Shown here: piece by piece, positions 23,695 through 32,387 of the stretch | Position numbering within the stretch: the first letter of the stretch is position 1 | How the letters are laid out: each line of letters opens with the position of its first letter | Source of the DNA: Streptomyces fumigatiscleroticus | Lineage (GTDB): Bacteria; Actinomycetota; Actinomycetes; Streptomycetales; Streptomycetaceae | Length of the DNA stretch: 64,000 nt | Assembly: GCF_014647975.1 (NCBI RefSeq) | Contig: NZ_BMQF01000011.1 | Coordinates: forward strand, 1-64,000 | Reading direction: 5' to 3' | Notes under the pieces: generated by a model | The model's database searches: none | Told to the model about the DNA's origin: nothing | The model's input: the letters and a program-made list of their open reading frames with translations, nothing else | Program-made: the position numbers and the translations under genes

Positions 23695-24372
23695 GTGGCC
23701 TCACCGGAGCCGCGGTTCGCGGAGGTGTTCGTGGAACTGGCGGGTGTCACGCTCAACGCGTCCGGCGGGAGCACCGGCCCGCTGGATCCGCTCGCGCGGC
23801 GCAGCGCCGGCCTGCCGGCGGACTGCGCGGCGACGGCCGTGCGCGTCGGCACCGCCGGCGGCGTCCGCGCGACGGGCTCGGCCCGCCGTGACCCGGCTGG
23901 AGGACGACGCGGCCGGCCGGCGGGAGGGAGGGCCCCGGCCGCGACCGCCCGGCCAGCGGCTCGCCGGTGGACGGCACCCGGCTCGACGGCCCGGACGTAC
24001 GCGCCCGCCGGCCCCGCTGCACGCCCGGAGCCCGGCATCCCGGACACGACCGGGGCGCCGTTCTTCCCCTGCGCGCGGGCGCGCGGGTCACGGGCGCACG
24101 GGTACTGCTCGGCCGGTCGCCGTTCGACGCCGACGCGCCGGCCGACGCTCCGGCCCCGGGACAGTCGCCGGCGGACATCACGGCCTTCAGCCTCGAACGC
24201 CGACCGGGCGTCGAACGGGCGTCGAACGGGCCGAGGGCGCGCGCTCTCCGCACGCCTCGCCGTCCCCCGGAGAGGGCTCTCGCGCTGCTGCGCGGCCGTG
24301 CGCGCGTCCACAGCAGGCTGCTGAACGACGTCGCCCGGGACGTCGTCGGAGGACGGGGCTGGCCCCGGGCCG
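23695..24372 (+). pseudogene. Decayed GAF-ANTAR paralogue
   Basis: The start (GTG 23695, SPEPRFAEVFVELA) is typical of GAF-ANTAR proteins. Recognisable blocks then appear in different frames: DPLARRSAGL and GGVRATGSA in frame with the start, a middle part (RLEDDAAGRREGG) in the next frame, and DRGAVLPLRAGARVTGARVL with PERALALLRGRARVHSRLLN in the third. At least two frameshifts and loss of part of the ANTAR helix are implied, and the original stop is gone. It lies 27 bp after the intact GAF-ANTAR gene. Confidence 0.72.
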
Positions 24373-24881
24373 GGGTGAGCGCGGACGCCCGCGGGTTCCC
24401 GGCCGTGCGCGTTCCCGCCGCCGCCGCGAAGATCTGGCACGCCCGGCCGTCATATTCACGGCACGGCACATATGCCTTACGATCCGTAGCACGGGTGTAC
24501 GTCCCGCGGCACTTGGTGCCAGGGACCAGCGGTGAGACGCCCGCGCCCCCAGCCCCCGGGCCAGCACGGACGACGCCCCTTCCACGGGGCGGCGGCCGGA
24601 GCCGTGTCTCCGCAGCGGACACGACGGCTCCGGACCCGTCCTCCCGGTCGTTCGAGCCGGGGTGCGCTCCCGCTCGCTCCCCGGGACCGGTGAGGACGCA
24701 CCGCGCGCGGACCTCGCGGAGACGACCGCGGCGTCGCGCGCATCGCGGCCGTCGCCGGACCGCCTCCCGCGTCGGCGGCGGCCGCGTCCTGCCGACGCGT
24801 CAATTGTCACTCAGCCCGGCGGCCGGGACCAGGCTCATGGCAGGGCCGTGCCGGACGGCCGGCGCCCGGCCCGGAAACGCG
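24373..24881. other. Intergenic region without recognisable genes
   Basis: The stretch follows the GAF-ANTAR remnant. An AT-richer patch at 24450-24490 looks promoter-like, but the long frames through this region show no family resemblance and continue into the tRNA-Lys gene on the opposite strand. Confidence 0.5.
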
Positions 24882-24918
24882 GCGGTGCCCGGCCGGCCGA
24901 AGCCGGACCGGGCACCGC
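24882..24918 (-). terminator. Terminator of tRNA-Lys
   Basis: GCGGTGCCCGG (24882-24892) pairs perfectly with CCGGGCACCGC (24908-24918), with further pairing in the loop, just beyond the 3' end of tRNA-Lys. Confidence 0.75.
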
Positions 24919-24924
24919 GCGAGG

Positions 24925-24997
24925 TAGGCCCTGTGGGACTCGAACCCACAACCAATGGATTAAAAGTCCACTGCTCTGCCAATTGAGCTAAGGGCCC
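24925..24997 (-). tRNA. tRNA-Lys (TTT)
   Basis: The 73-base cloverleaf on the minus strand has anticodon TTT (GGACTTTTAATCC), a TTCGAGTCCC T-arm and a seven-base acceptor stem starting GGGCCCT, with G1 facing U72. CCA is not fully encoded. A TATGCT -10 box lies at 25017-25022. Confidence 0.96.
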
Positions 24998-25139
24998 AGG
25001 CGATGTTGCCTCCCCGAGCATAGCCGGAGCGGGCCGGGTTCCCGATCGGGTATCGGCGTCCCGGCCGCGCCGCGCGGTCCGACGGGGCCGGGAGTGTCCC
25101 GAGTGCCGGAAGTGTCGGAAGACGGGCAGGTCCCGTGCG

Positions 25140-26675
25140 TCAGGGGTCGGCCGGCTCCGGGGCGCCGGCGCGCGCGGCCTCACGGGCGCGCGTCCGCTCG
25201 TGCCCGGGGTTCAGGAACCAGTGCCGGGCCGACACCAGCCACCAGGCCGCGGCGGAGCCGAGCACGACCAGCACGGCGACCGGGGCGTAGTTGAACGTCT
25301 CCCGGGTGACCGGGGACACCTGCGGCAGCATGAACAGCACCGTGATGACCCCCACCCACACCACCGACACCACACCCACCACCTGCGACCAGCGCCCCAG
25401 ATGCCACGGTCCCCGCTCGAACGCCGCCCCGCGGCGCACCCGCAGCAGCGTCGGCACCGCATACGTGAGATACAGCCCGATCACGGCGATCGAGGTCACC
25501 GCCGCGTACGCCGTCACATTGATCAGATACGGCAGGCCCAGCGCCAGCGCCCCGAGCGCGGCCAGCCACACCGCCGCCACCGGCGTCCGCGTGCGCGCGC
25601 TCACCCGCTGCCAGACGCGCGAGAAGGGCAGCGCCCCGTCCCGCGAGAAGGCGTAGATCATCCGGCTGTTGGCGGTCACCGACGCCATGCCGCAGAACAG
25701 CTGTGCCCCGATCACCACCAGCAACAGCAGCTTGCCCGCGGTCGCGCCCAGCGCGTCGAGCAGGATCTGCGCCGGCGGCGCACCCGTCGGCGACTTGAGG
25801 GCCCCCTCGTAGGACTGGATGGCGAACGTGAAACCCAGCAGCAGGACGAAGCCCGCCGCCCAGGACGTCCAGATGGACCGCACGATGCCCTTCGGGCCCG
25901 CCGTGGCGGCGTCGTGCGTCTCCTCCGTCATGTGCGCGGAGGCGTCGTAGCCGGTGAAGGTGTACTGCGCCATCAGCAGCCCCAGCAGCACCACGTACGG
26001 GCCGCTGCCCCAGCCCGTGTTGTTGACGAACTCCCCGAAGACGAACGACACCGGCTGATGCCGGTCGGGCACGAACGCCAGCGCCCCGACGATCACGGCC
26101 ACACCCAGCACGTGCCACCACACGCTGACGGCGTTGAGGACGGCGACGATCCGCACCCCGAAGGTGTTCAGCAGCCCGTGCAGCAGCAGGATCGCGGCGA
26201 ACAGCAGAATCGTCCGGCCGGGCGTGACCTCGAAGCCGAACTGGAGATTGAGATACGCGCCCAGGAAGGACGCCGCCCCGAAGTCGATCCCGGCGGTCAC
26301 GGCCACCTGGCCCAGCACGTTGAACCAGCCCGTGAACCACGCCCACGCCGCCGCCGACCGCTCCGGCGCCAGCCGGTGCGCCCAGAAGTACAGCCCGGCC
26401 GACGTCGGGTAGGCCGAGCAGATCTCGGCCATCGACAGGCCCACGACCAGCGTCATCAGGCCGACGGCGACCCAGCCCCACATCATCACGGCGGGCCCGC
26501 CCGTGTTCATGCCGAACAGGTACAGCGTCAGACAGCCCGAGAGCACCGAGATGATCGTGAAGGAGACCGCGAAGTTGGAGAACGCCGACATACGGCGGGC
26601 CAGAACCTGGGTGTAACCGAGCTGGGCCAGCCGTTCCTCGTCCGAGGGCCCGCTCACCATGGCGTCATCTGTCAT
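25140..26675 (-). CDS. APC-superfamily amino acid/choline/GABA permease
   Basis: The 511-residue protein has about 12 membrane helices and the signature features of the amino acid/choline transporter (ACT) branch: an N-terminal SDEERLAQLGYTQVLARRMS segment, then SNFAVSFTIISVLSG, the GYDASAHMTEET motif in the middle and a TANSRMIYAFSRDGALPFS block. It would import an amino acid, GABA or polyamine-like substrate with protons. The start ATG 26675 has a GGGGG box one base upstream and is not well marked. It is isolated between tRNA-Lys and the DEAD-box helicase gene. Confidence 0.85.
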   Translation of the reverse strand: MTDDAMVSGPSDEERLAQLGYTQVLARRMSAFSNFAVSFTIISVLSGCLTLYLFGMNTGGPAVMMWGWVAVGLMTLVVGLSMAEICSAYPTSAGLYFWAHRLAPERSAAAWAWFTGWFNVLGQVAVTAGIDFGAASFLGAYLNLQFGFEVTPGRTILLFAAILLLHGLLNTFGVRIVAVLNAVSVWWHVLGVAVIVGALAFVPDRHQPVSFVFGEFVNNTGWGSGPYVVLLGLLMAQYTFTGYDASAHMTEETHDAATAGPKGIVRSIWTSWAAGFVLLLGFTFAIQSYEGALKSPTGAPPAQILLDALGATAGKLLLLVVIGAQLFCGMASVTANSRMIYAFSRDGALPFSRVWQRVSARTRTPVAAVWLAALGALALGLPYLINVTAYAAVTSIAVIGLYLTYAVPTLLRVRRGAAFERGPWHLGRWSQVVGVVSVVWVGVITVLFMLPQVSPVTRETFNYAPVAVLVVLGSAAAWWLVSARHWFLNPGHERTRAREAARAGAPEPADP

Positions 26676-26751
26676 GCCCCCAGCGATTCCCTCGCCGGGG
26701 GCGTGACATGCGTCACAGACAGGTCAACGGGCCGACCGGAAGCGGAAGCGC

Positions 26752-28962
26752 TCAGCCGTTGCGCTTCCAGCGCGGCTTGTCCTCGCGGCGCCCGAACGAA
26801 CCACCGGAGCGGTGGTCGTCACGACGGCCGTACGGACGGTCGTGGCCACCGGAACGGAAGCCCGGACGGTCGCCCTGGCGGTCCCGGTTGAACGGCCGGT
26901 CGCTGCCCCGGTGCCCGCTGCGCTCGTCCCGGCGGAAACCGCCGCGCTCGCCCCGGTCACCCCAGTCGTCCCGGTCGTCGCGGCGGAAGCCGCCCCGGTC
27001 GTCGCGGCGCTCGAAGCCACGGCCACCGCGGTCACGGTCACGGTCGAAGGAACGGTCCCGGTCGAAGGAGCGCCCGCCGCGGTCACCGCGGTCGTCCCGC
27101 CGGAAGCCGCCCCGGTCCTCCCGGCGCTCGAAGCCACGCCCGCCGCGGTCACGGTCGAAGGAGCGCCCACCGCGCTCGCCCCGGTCGTCCCGGCGGAAGC
27201 CACCACGGTCGCCGTCCCGGCGGTCGAAGCCACGGTCCCGGTCACGGTCGCGGTCCCGGTTGAAGCCGCCCCGGTCGTCGCGGCGCTCGAAGCCACGGCC
27301 ACCGCGGTCACGGTCACGGTCGAAGGAACGGTCCCGGTCGAAGGAGCGCCCGCCCCGGTCGCCCCGGTCGTCCCGGCGCTCGCGCCGCTCGTACGGCGCC
27401 GAAGCCTCCGTACGGCCCTCGCGCTCGCCGCGCTCGACGTCCCGCGCTCCCGGCTGCACCGGCACCGACGCCTCGCCGTCCGCCGTGACCTCGGCCACCT
27501 CGACGGCCTCGGCGGACTGCGCGGCCTGCGCCTCGGCCACCGCCGCCGCGGGGTCCTCGCCCCGCTCGCGCGCCGCCCGGGCGGTCAGCCGGTCCGCCTC
27601 CTCGCGCAGCTCCGCGGCGCGCCGCTGCGCCCGCTCCAGCTCCTTGGTCAGCTGAGCGACCTCGCGCTCCGCCTGCTGCGCCGCGTTGCCCACCGACTCC
27701 GCCTGCACCTCGGTCATCGACCGCGCGCCGGTGATCTCGGCGACCTCCGGGTCGAAGGCGGCACCGCCCTGGATGATGTGGCGCGAGGCGTCGACGCCCG
27801 CGTCCTCCATCAGCCGGAAGATCTGCCGCCGCTGGTGCGGCAGCGACAGCGACACCACCGTGCCGGTACGCCCCGCACGGGCCGTACGGCCCGCCCGGTG
27901 CAGGTAGTCCTTGTGGTCGCCGGCCGGGTCCACGTTCAGCACCAGGTCGATGCCGTCCACGTGGATGCCGCGAGCGGCGACGTCCGTCGCGACGAGCACG
28001 TTCACGTACCCGTCCTTGAAGTCGGCCAGCGTCCGCGTGCGCGCGCCCTGCGTCATGCCGCCGTGCAGCGCGTCCGCCTTCACCCCGGCCTCACGCAGCT
28101 GGGCGGCGACCCGGTCGGCACCGAGCTGGGTCCGCACGAAGATGATCGTCCGGCCCTTGCGGGAGGCGATCGCCGCCGTCACCGGCGCCTTGTCCTTCGG
28201 CTTCACCACCAGGATGTGGTGCGACATGGTCGTCACCGCGCCCTGGGCCGCGTCGACCTCGTGCGACACCGGGTCCTGGAGGTAGCGGTCGACGAGCGTC
28301 TTGATCTCGTTCTCCATGGTCGCGGAGAACAGCATCCGCTGACCGCCCGCGGGCACCTGGTCGAGCAGCTCCGTCACCTCGGGCATGAAGCCCAGGTCCG
28401 ACATCTGGTCCGCCTCGTCCAGAACGGCGATCTCGACGTTCTCCAGCGAGCAGGCGCCGCGGTTGATGATGTCCCGCAGCCGGCCCGGCGTGGCGACCAG
28501 GATGTCCACGCCCTTCTCCAGGGCGTAGATCTGGTTGCCCATCGACGTACCGCCGCAGACCACCTTCATCCGCAGCCCGACCACGTCCCCGTACGGCTGG
28601 AGCGCGTCGGCGACCTGCATGGCCAGCTCACGCGTCGGCGTCAGGATGACGGCCCGCGGCTTCTTCTTCTCGGTGTGCCCGCCGGCCAGCGTCGCCAGGG
28701 TCGGCAGACCGAACGAGAGCGTCTTGCCGGAGCCGGTGCGGCCACGGCCCAGGATGTCCTTGCCGGCCAGGGCGTCCGGGATGGTCGCCGCCTGGATCGG
28801 GAACGGGACGGTCACCCCGTTCTGCGCGAGCTTGCGCACCACGCCCTCGGGCAGCCCCAGGTCGGCGAAGGTGATCTCGGGGGCCTCCACGACGGCCGCG
28901 CCGTCCGCGGCGCTCTCGTCGTTCTCGGGCACGACGACGTGATCAGTACTGGTCATGGACAT
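26752..28962 (-). CDS. DEAD-box RNA helicase with long RG/RD-rich C-terminal tail
   Basis: The 736-residue helicase carries the full motif set: Q motif (Gln57), Walker A GRTGSGKT (74-81), PTREL, TPGRL, DEAD (182-185), SAT, VATDVAARGIHV and HRAGRTARAG. After about residue 430 comes an Ala/Glu-rich coiled stretch, then from about 510 a 220-residue tail of repeated RGG, RDR, GGRSFDRD and GFERRDDRGGF units, a likely disordered RNA-binding region. It should unwind structured RNA in ribosome assembly or mRNA turnover. ATG 28962 has GGAAGG upstream at 12 bases; ATG 28956 is the alternative. Confidence 0.93.
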   Translation of the reverse strand: MSMTSTDHVVVPENDESAADGAAVVEAPEITFADLGLPEGVVRKLAQNGVTVPFPIQAATIPDALAGKDILGRGRTGSGKTLSFGLPTLATLAGGHTEKKKPRAVILTPTRELAMQVADALQPYGDVVGLRMKVVCGGTSMGNQIYALEKGVDILVATPGRLRDIINRGACSLENVEIAVLDEADQMSDLGFMPEVTELLDQVPAGGQRMLFSATMENEIKTLVDRYLQDPVSHEVDAAQGAVTTMSHHILVVKPKDKAPVTAAIASRKGRTIIFVRTQLGADRVAAQLREAGVKADALHGGMTQGARTRTLADFKDGYVNVLVATDVAARGIHVDGIDLVLNVDPAGDHKDYLHRAGRTARAGRTGTVVSLSLPHQRRQIFRLMEDAGVDASRHIIQGGAAFDPEVAEITGARSMTEVQAESVGNAAQQAEREVAQLTKELERAQRRAAELREEADRLTARAARERGEDPAAAVAEAQAAQSAEAVEVAEVTADGEASVPVQPGARDVERGEREGRTEASAPYERRERRDDRGDRGGRSFDRDRSFDRDRDRGGRGFERRDDRGGFNRDRDRDRDRGFDRRDGDRGGFRRDDRGERGGRSFDRDRGGRGFERREDRGGFRRDDRGDRGGRSFDRDRSFDRDRDRGGRGFERRDDRGGFRRDDRDDWGDRGERGGFRRDERSGHRGSDRPFNRDRQGDRPGFRSGGHDRPYGRRDDHRSGGSFGRREDKPRWKRNG

Positions 28963-29207
28963 ACGAATGCGAAACCTTCCGGAGTCTCATCGGCACGCGC
29001 CCGTCAACTCCGTGATTCGCAATAAGACCGCCTCGATGCGGTCAGCCACGGCAAGGGAGAGTACGCGCCACACGGCGCGCTCTACGTTGGCGCCGGGCAA
29101 ATGGGATCAAACGATCTACCACCATACGCACCCACCACCCCAAAAGGCAAACCGGCCCTCACCTCTACCCCACGGGCCCCACCCGCACCCGGAGCCCCGC
29201 ACCCGTC

Positions 29208-29723
29208 CTAGGCCGGTGAACCCTCCCGGGGCGCCGGCTCCCGTTCCGCCAGCTGGGGCCCCGGAGGCTCATGCGCCGACGACGACGGTTCCGCCTGGGT
29301 CTGCTCGGCCGACGGAGAGGCGGACGCCTCCGCGGACGGCGACGGCTGCGGCGCCGCCGACCGCGACGGACTCGCCGCCACCGGCCGCGAGGGAGTGGAC
29401 CGCACCGTCCTCCGCGCCGGCCCCGGCCCACTCGCCGGCGCGGAAGGCGCCACCGCGGGCGACTCCGGCCCGGCCGTCCCGTCCCCGCCCTTGCCCTTGA
29501 CCCCGCCGCGACGGCGCCCGCTCCCGGCCGCCGTCGCACCCGGCCCGGCACCACCGGACGCCACCGACCCCCCGTCGGGCCCCTCGCCGCCCCGCCCCCC
29601 TGCGGAGGGCGACGGCCTGTCCCGGTCACCGCCCGCTCCGTCACCCACGCTCACGCAACCCGCGGCAGCGGCGACGGCCACCATCGTGACGACCAGACGA
29701 ACGGGCACGGACAAGGGGCGCAC
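29208..29723 (-). CDS. Putative lipoprotein with Ser/Pro/Gly-rich tail
   Basis: The 171-residue product starts with a lipoprotein signal peptide (VPVRLVVTMVAVAAAAGC, lipobox cysteine about residue 22). The mature part is low complexity, rich in Gly, then Ser/Pro/Ala/Glu, without a recognisable domain, and probably spans the cell wall. GTG 29723 is preceded by GGAGG at seven bases, which decides the start over further upstream codons. It lies downstream of a small zincin gene on the same strand (112-bp gap). No function can be assigned. Confidence 0.65.
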   Translation of the reverse strand: MRPLSVPVRLVVTMVAVAAAAGCVSVGDGAGGDRDRPSPSAGGRGGEGPDGGSVASGGAGPGATAAGSGRRRGGVKGKGGDGTAGPESPAVAPSAPASGPGPARRTVRSTPSRPVAASPSRSAAPQPSPSAEASASPSAEQTQAEPSSSAHEPPGPQLAEREPAPREGSPA

Positions 29724-29835
29724 GGCAGCCACCTCCGGTCGGGATCCCCCCGGCTCGGACACCGAGAGCCCGGGGAGGGTGATGGAGTCAACGAGCCCAA
29801 CTCCCACCGCCCGCAAGAGGACACGCGCCCCGCGC

Positions 29836-30186
29836 TCAGCCGTAGCCCAGAGCGTGCAACCGCGCGTCGTCGATCCCGAAGTGATGCGCGATCTCGTGCA
29901 CCACGGTGACCTCCGCCTCCGCCACGACCTCCTCGCGCGAGGCGCACAGGCGCAGTGTCGGGCCGCGGAAGATCGTGATCCGGTCCGGCAGCACGCCCGC
30001 GTACCACTCCCCCCGGTCCGTCAGCGGAGTCCCCTCGTACAGCCCGAGCAGCTCCGGGTCGTCCGCCGGAGGCTCGTCCTCCACGAACACCGCGACGTTG
30101 TCCATCAACCGCGTCAGCTCCGGCGGGATCCGGTCCAGCGCCTCGGCGACCAGTTCCTCGAACTCCTCGCGCGTCATCTCCAGCAC
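29836..30186 (-). CDS. Small metallopeptidase-family protein (minimal zincin)
   Basis: The roughly 116-residue protein carries the zinc-binding signature VTVVHEIAHHFGIDD near its C-terminus and the family motifs RIPPELTRLMDNVAVFVEDE and LLGLYEGTPLTDRG. It belongs to the widespread actinobacterial metallopeptidase family of small cytosolic zincins whose substrate is unknown. GTG 30186 is taken as start; ATG 30177 is close and possible. GACAAT lies just upstream of the GTG without a ribosome-binding site, suggesting a leaderless mRNA. It is divergent from a metallophosphoesterase gene. Confidence 0.85.
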   Translation of the reverse strand: MLEMTREEFEELVAEALDRIPPELTRLMDNVAVFVEDEPPADDPELLGLYEGTPLTDRGEWYAGVLPDRITIFRGPTLRLCASREEVVAEAEVTVVHEIAHHFGIDDARLHALGYG

Positions 30187-30270
30187 CCGCCCATTGTCAG
30201 GCACGACACCCCCGCAGCAGTGCCGTACACCCTCCGCATATCCACACTCGGACACGGGCATACGCCACCA

Positions 30271-31821
30271 ATGGCCCGCGTCACCGCCGCAGTCCTGAAA
30301 GCGCGCACCCCCCGGCGAAAGACCGAGGAACTCCCGCACCTCGGCCTGACGCCCCGGCCCCGCCCGTGGATGCGCGCCCTCGGCCTCACCGCCGTCGTCC
30401 TCCTCGGCGCCTGGCTCGGCCTCCTCGTCGTCGGCAACGTACGCGTCCCCGTCGGCCCCATGAACACGACGATGGCGCTCCGGCCCTCCTTCACCGGCGG
30501 CACCAAGATCAATGTCTCTCCGCTCGGCGCGCTCAGCCTCGACAGCCACCACGCCCCCGTCCGCCTGGACGTCAACGTCGACCAGCTCGACCCGGTCCGC
30601 TCCCAGGCCCTCGTCGACCACCCCGAACGCCTCTCCGGCCTCCAGGACGAGGTCACCGACGACATCGAGCACGGCACCCTCGACCTCGCCCTGCGCTCCT
30701 GCATAGCCGTCGTCACCGGCGCCACGGCCCTGGGCCTGGCCGTCTACCGGCGCCCCCGCCCCGCCCTCGCCGCCGGCGGTCTGGCCCTCACCCTCCTGGC
30801 CGCCTCCGGCGGCACCGCGTACGCCACCTGGAACCCCCAGTCCGTCCTGGAGCCCAGGTTCTCCGGCCTGCTCTCCTCGGCCCCGTCCCTGGTCGGCAAC
30901 GCCCGCAGCATCGTCACCGAGTTCGACGTCTACCAGAAGGAGCTGGCCCGCCTGGTCACCAACGTCACCAAGCTCTACGACGCCACCTCCACCCTCCCCG
31001 CCTACGCCCCCGACCCCACCACCATCCGGGTCCTGCACGTCTCGGACATCCATCTCAACCCGGCGAGCTGGAAGATCATCGCCTCGCTCGTGGACCAGTA
31101 CAAGGTCGACGTGATCGTCGACTCCGGCGACACGATGGACCACGGGACATCGGCCGAGAACGGTTTCCTGGACCCCATCGAGGACCTCGGCGCCCCCTAC
31201 GTCTGGGTCCGCGGCAACCACGACTCCCTCACCACCCAGCACTACCTGGAACGCATGAAGAACGTGCACGTCCTCGACGACGGCAGGGCGGAGACGGTCG
31301 CCGGACTCCGCTTCGCCGGCATCGGCGATCCGCAGTTCACCCCCGACCGCTCCCAGCGGGCGGGAGCGAACGCGTCCCAGGAACTGGCCGGCGCCCGTCT
31401 CGCCTCCGCCCTCCGCGACCAGCGCGGCGCGGGCACCCCCGTGGACGTCGCCGTCGCCCACGAACCGTCCGCGGCCCGCGAGGTCGACGGCGAGGTCCCC
31501 CTGGTCCTGGCGGGCCATGTCCACCACGAGGAGACCGAGGTCATGAAGTACGGCACCCGGCTCCGTGTCGAGGGCTCCACGGGCGGCAGCGGCCTGCGCG
31601 CCGTCGAGGGGAAGTACCCCGACCCGATCCAGGCCTCGATCCTCTACTTCGACCGCGACACCCGCCGCCTCCAGGCCTGGGACGCCATCGAACTCGGCGG
31701 CCTCGGCCTGACGACGGCCGAGGTCAGCCGTCACCTGCCCAAGGAGAACCAGCCCGGGGCCACCGGCTCCCCGAGCCCCTCCGGCAGCACTCCCCGAACG
31801 TCGGGCAGCCCTTCCCCGTAA
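30271..31821 (+). CDS. Membrane-anchored metallophosphoesterase
   Basis: The 516-residue protein has an N-terminal membrane helix (about 34-56), a putative extracytoplasmic region, a pair of hydrophobic helices (about 140-185) and a C-terminal calcineurin-like phosphoesterase domain with motifs VSDIHLNP (about 257), DSGDTMDH (about 288), RGNHDS (about 315) and GHVHHEE (about 415). It probably hydrolyses a phosphodiester or phospholipid-type substrate at the membrane. The tail is Ser/Pro-rich. ATG 30271 has only a weak upstream box. The tRNA-Glu promoter begins seven bases after its stop. Confidence 0.83.
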   Translation: MARVTAAVLKARTPRRKTEELPHLGLTPRPRPWMRALGLTAVVLLGAWLGLLVVGNVRVPVGPMNTTMALRPSFTGGTKINVSPLGALSLDSHHAPVRLDVNVDQLDPVRSQALVDHPERLSGLQDEVTDDIEHGTLDLALRSCIAVVTGATALGLAVYRRPRPALAAGGLALTLLAASGGTAYATWNPQSVLEPRFSGLLSSAPSLVGNARSIVTEFDVYQKELARLVTNVTKLYDATSTLPAYAPDPTTIRVLHVSDIHLNPASWKIIASLVDQYKVDVIVDSGDTMDHGTSAENGFLDPIEDLGAPYVWVRGNHDSLTTQHYLERMKNVHVLDDGRAETVAGLRFAGIGDPQFTPDRSQRAGANASQELAGARLASALRDQRGAGTPVDVAVAHEPSAAREVDGEVPLVLAGHVHHEETEVMKYGTRLRVEGSTGGSGLRAVEGKYPDPIQASILYFDRDTRRLQAWDAIELGGLGLTTAEVSRHLPKENQPGATGSPSPSGSTPRTSGSPSP

Positions 31822-31827
31822 ACCGTT

Positions 31828-31857
31828 TTGGCGATACCTCCCGCCATCCCATATGCT
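31828..31857 (+). promoter_or_regulatory. Promoter of the tRNA-Glu/Asp/Phe operon
   Basis: TTGGCG (31828-31833) and TATGCT (31852-31857) are separated by 18 bases and lie 45 bases upstream of tRNA-Glu. Confidence 0.65.
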
Positions 31858-31901
31858 TCTCACGTCCCCGACGCGCTGAGAAGCGCCCAGGCGGGCCGAT
31901 A

Positions 31902-31974
31902 GCCCTCATCGTCTAGCGGCCTAGGACGCCGCCCTTTCAAGGCGGTAGCACGGGTTCGAATCCCGTTGGGGGCA
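31902..31974 (+). tRNA. tRNA-Glu (TTC)
   Basis: A 73-base cloverleaf with anticodon TTC (GCCCTTTCAAGGC), T-arm GGTTCGAATCC and acceptor GCCCTCA paired with TGGGGGC through one G-U pair. It is the first of three tRNA genes in one transcript. Confidence 0.96.
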
Positions 31975-32024
31975 CGCAGTACCGTGTGCAACACTTGGAC
32001 CAGCCAAGACGCACACACCCACAT

Positions 32025-32099
32025 GGTCCTGTGGAGCAGTTTGGAGTGCTCGCCACCCTGTCAAGGTGGAGGCCGCGGGTTCAAATCCCGTCAGGACCG
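32025..32099 (+). tRNA. tRNA-Asp (GTC), copy 1
   Basis: A 75-base cloverleaf with anticodon GTC (CACCCTGTCAAGGTG) and discriminator G73, as expected for Asp. It is identical to the second copy at 36454-36528, on the other side of hrpA. Confidence 0.96.
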
Positions 32100-32126
32100 C
32101 TGAGATTTCCTCGCGAAGTCTCTTGC

Positions 32127-32200
32127 GGCTGGGTAGCTCAGTTGGTACGAGCGTCCGCCTGAAAAGCGGAAGGTCGCCGGTTCGACCCCGGCCCCAGCCA
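32127..32200 (+). tRNA. tRNA-Phe (GAA)
   Basis: A 74-base cloverleaf with anticodon GAA (CGCCTGAAAAGCG), acceptor GGCTGGG/CCCAGCC and discriminator A. It is the last tRNA before a strong terminator. Confidence 0.96.
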
Positions 32201-32205
32201 CAGCA

Positions 32206-32233
32206 AAGGCCCCGATCCTCGGATCGGGGCCTT
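32206..32233 (+). terminator. Terminator of the tRNA-Glu/Asp/Phe operon
   Basis: AAGGCCCCGATCC (32206-32218) and GGATCGGGGCCTT (32221-32233) form a perfect 13-bp stem, followed by GTTGTCT. Confidence 0.85.
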
Positions 32234-32387
32234 GTTGTCTGTCCGGGCGGGGTACGCCGCCGGGCCGGTGTCGGGGTGGTCACCCGGGTTACGAGCAGGG
32301 ATTCGTCATGGCCCGTGGCGGTCTGTGACGGGTGGGCCGCAAAAGCGTTCGCCACGAATTTCTCGAGGATGAGATCCTGGATCGCGT

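Noticed and set aside
23967..24986. A 339-codon frame running from the GAF-ANTAR remnant into tRNA-Lys
   Set aside because: Only its first third resembles a family (the decayed ANTAR); the rest is low-complexity Arg/Ala/Pro and it overlaps a tRNA gene on the other strand.
26812..29025. A 737-codon open frame on the plus strand antisense to the DEAD-box helicase
   Set aside because: It is a GC-driven shadow of the helicase gene; composition is Val/Ala/Arg low complexity with no family features and no ribosome-binding site.
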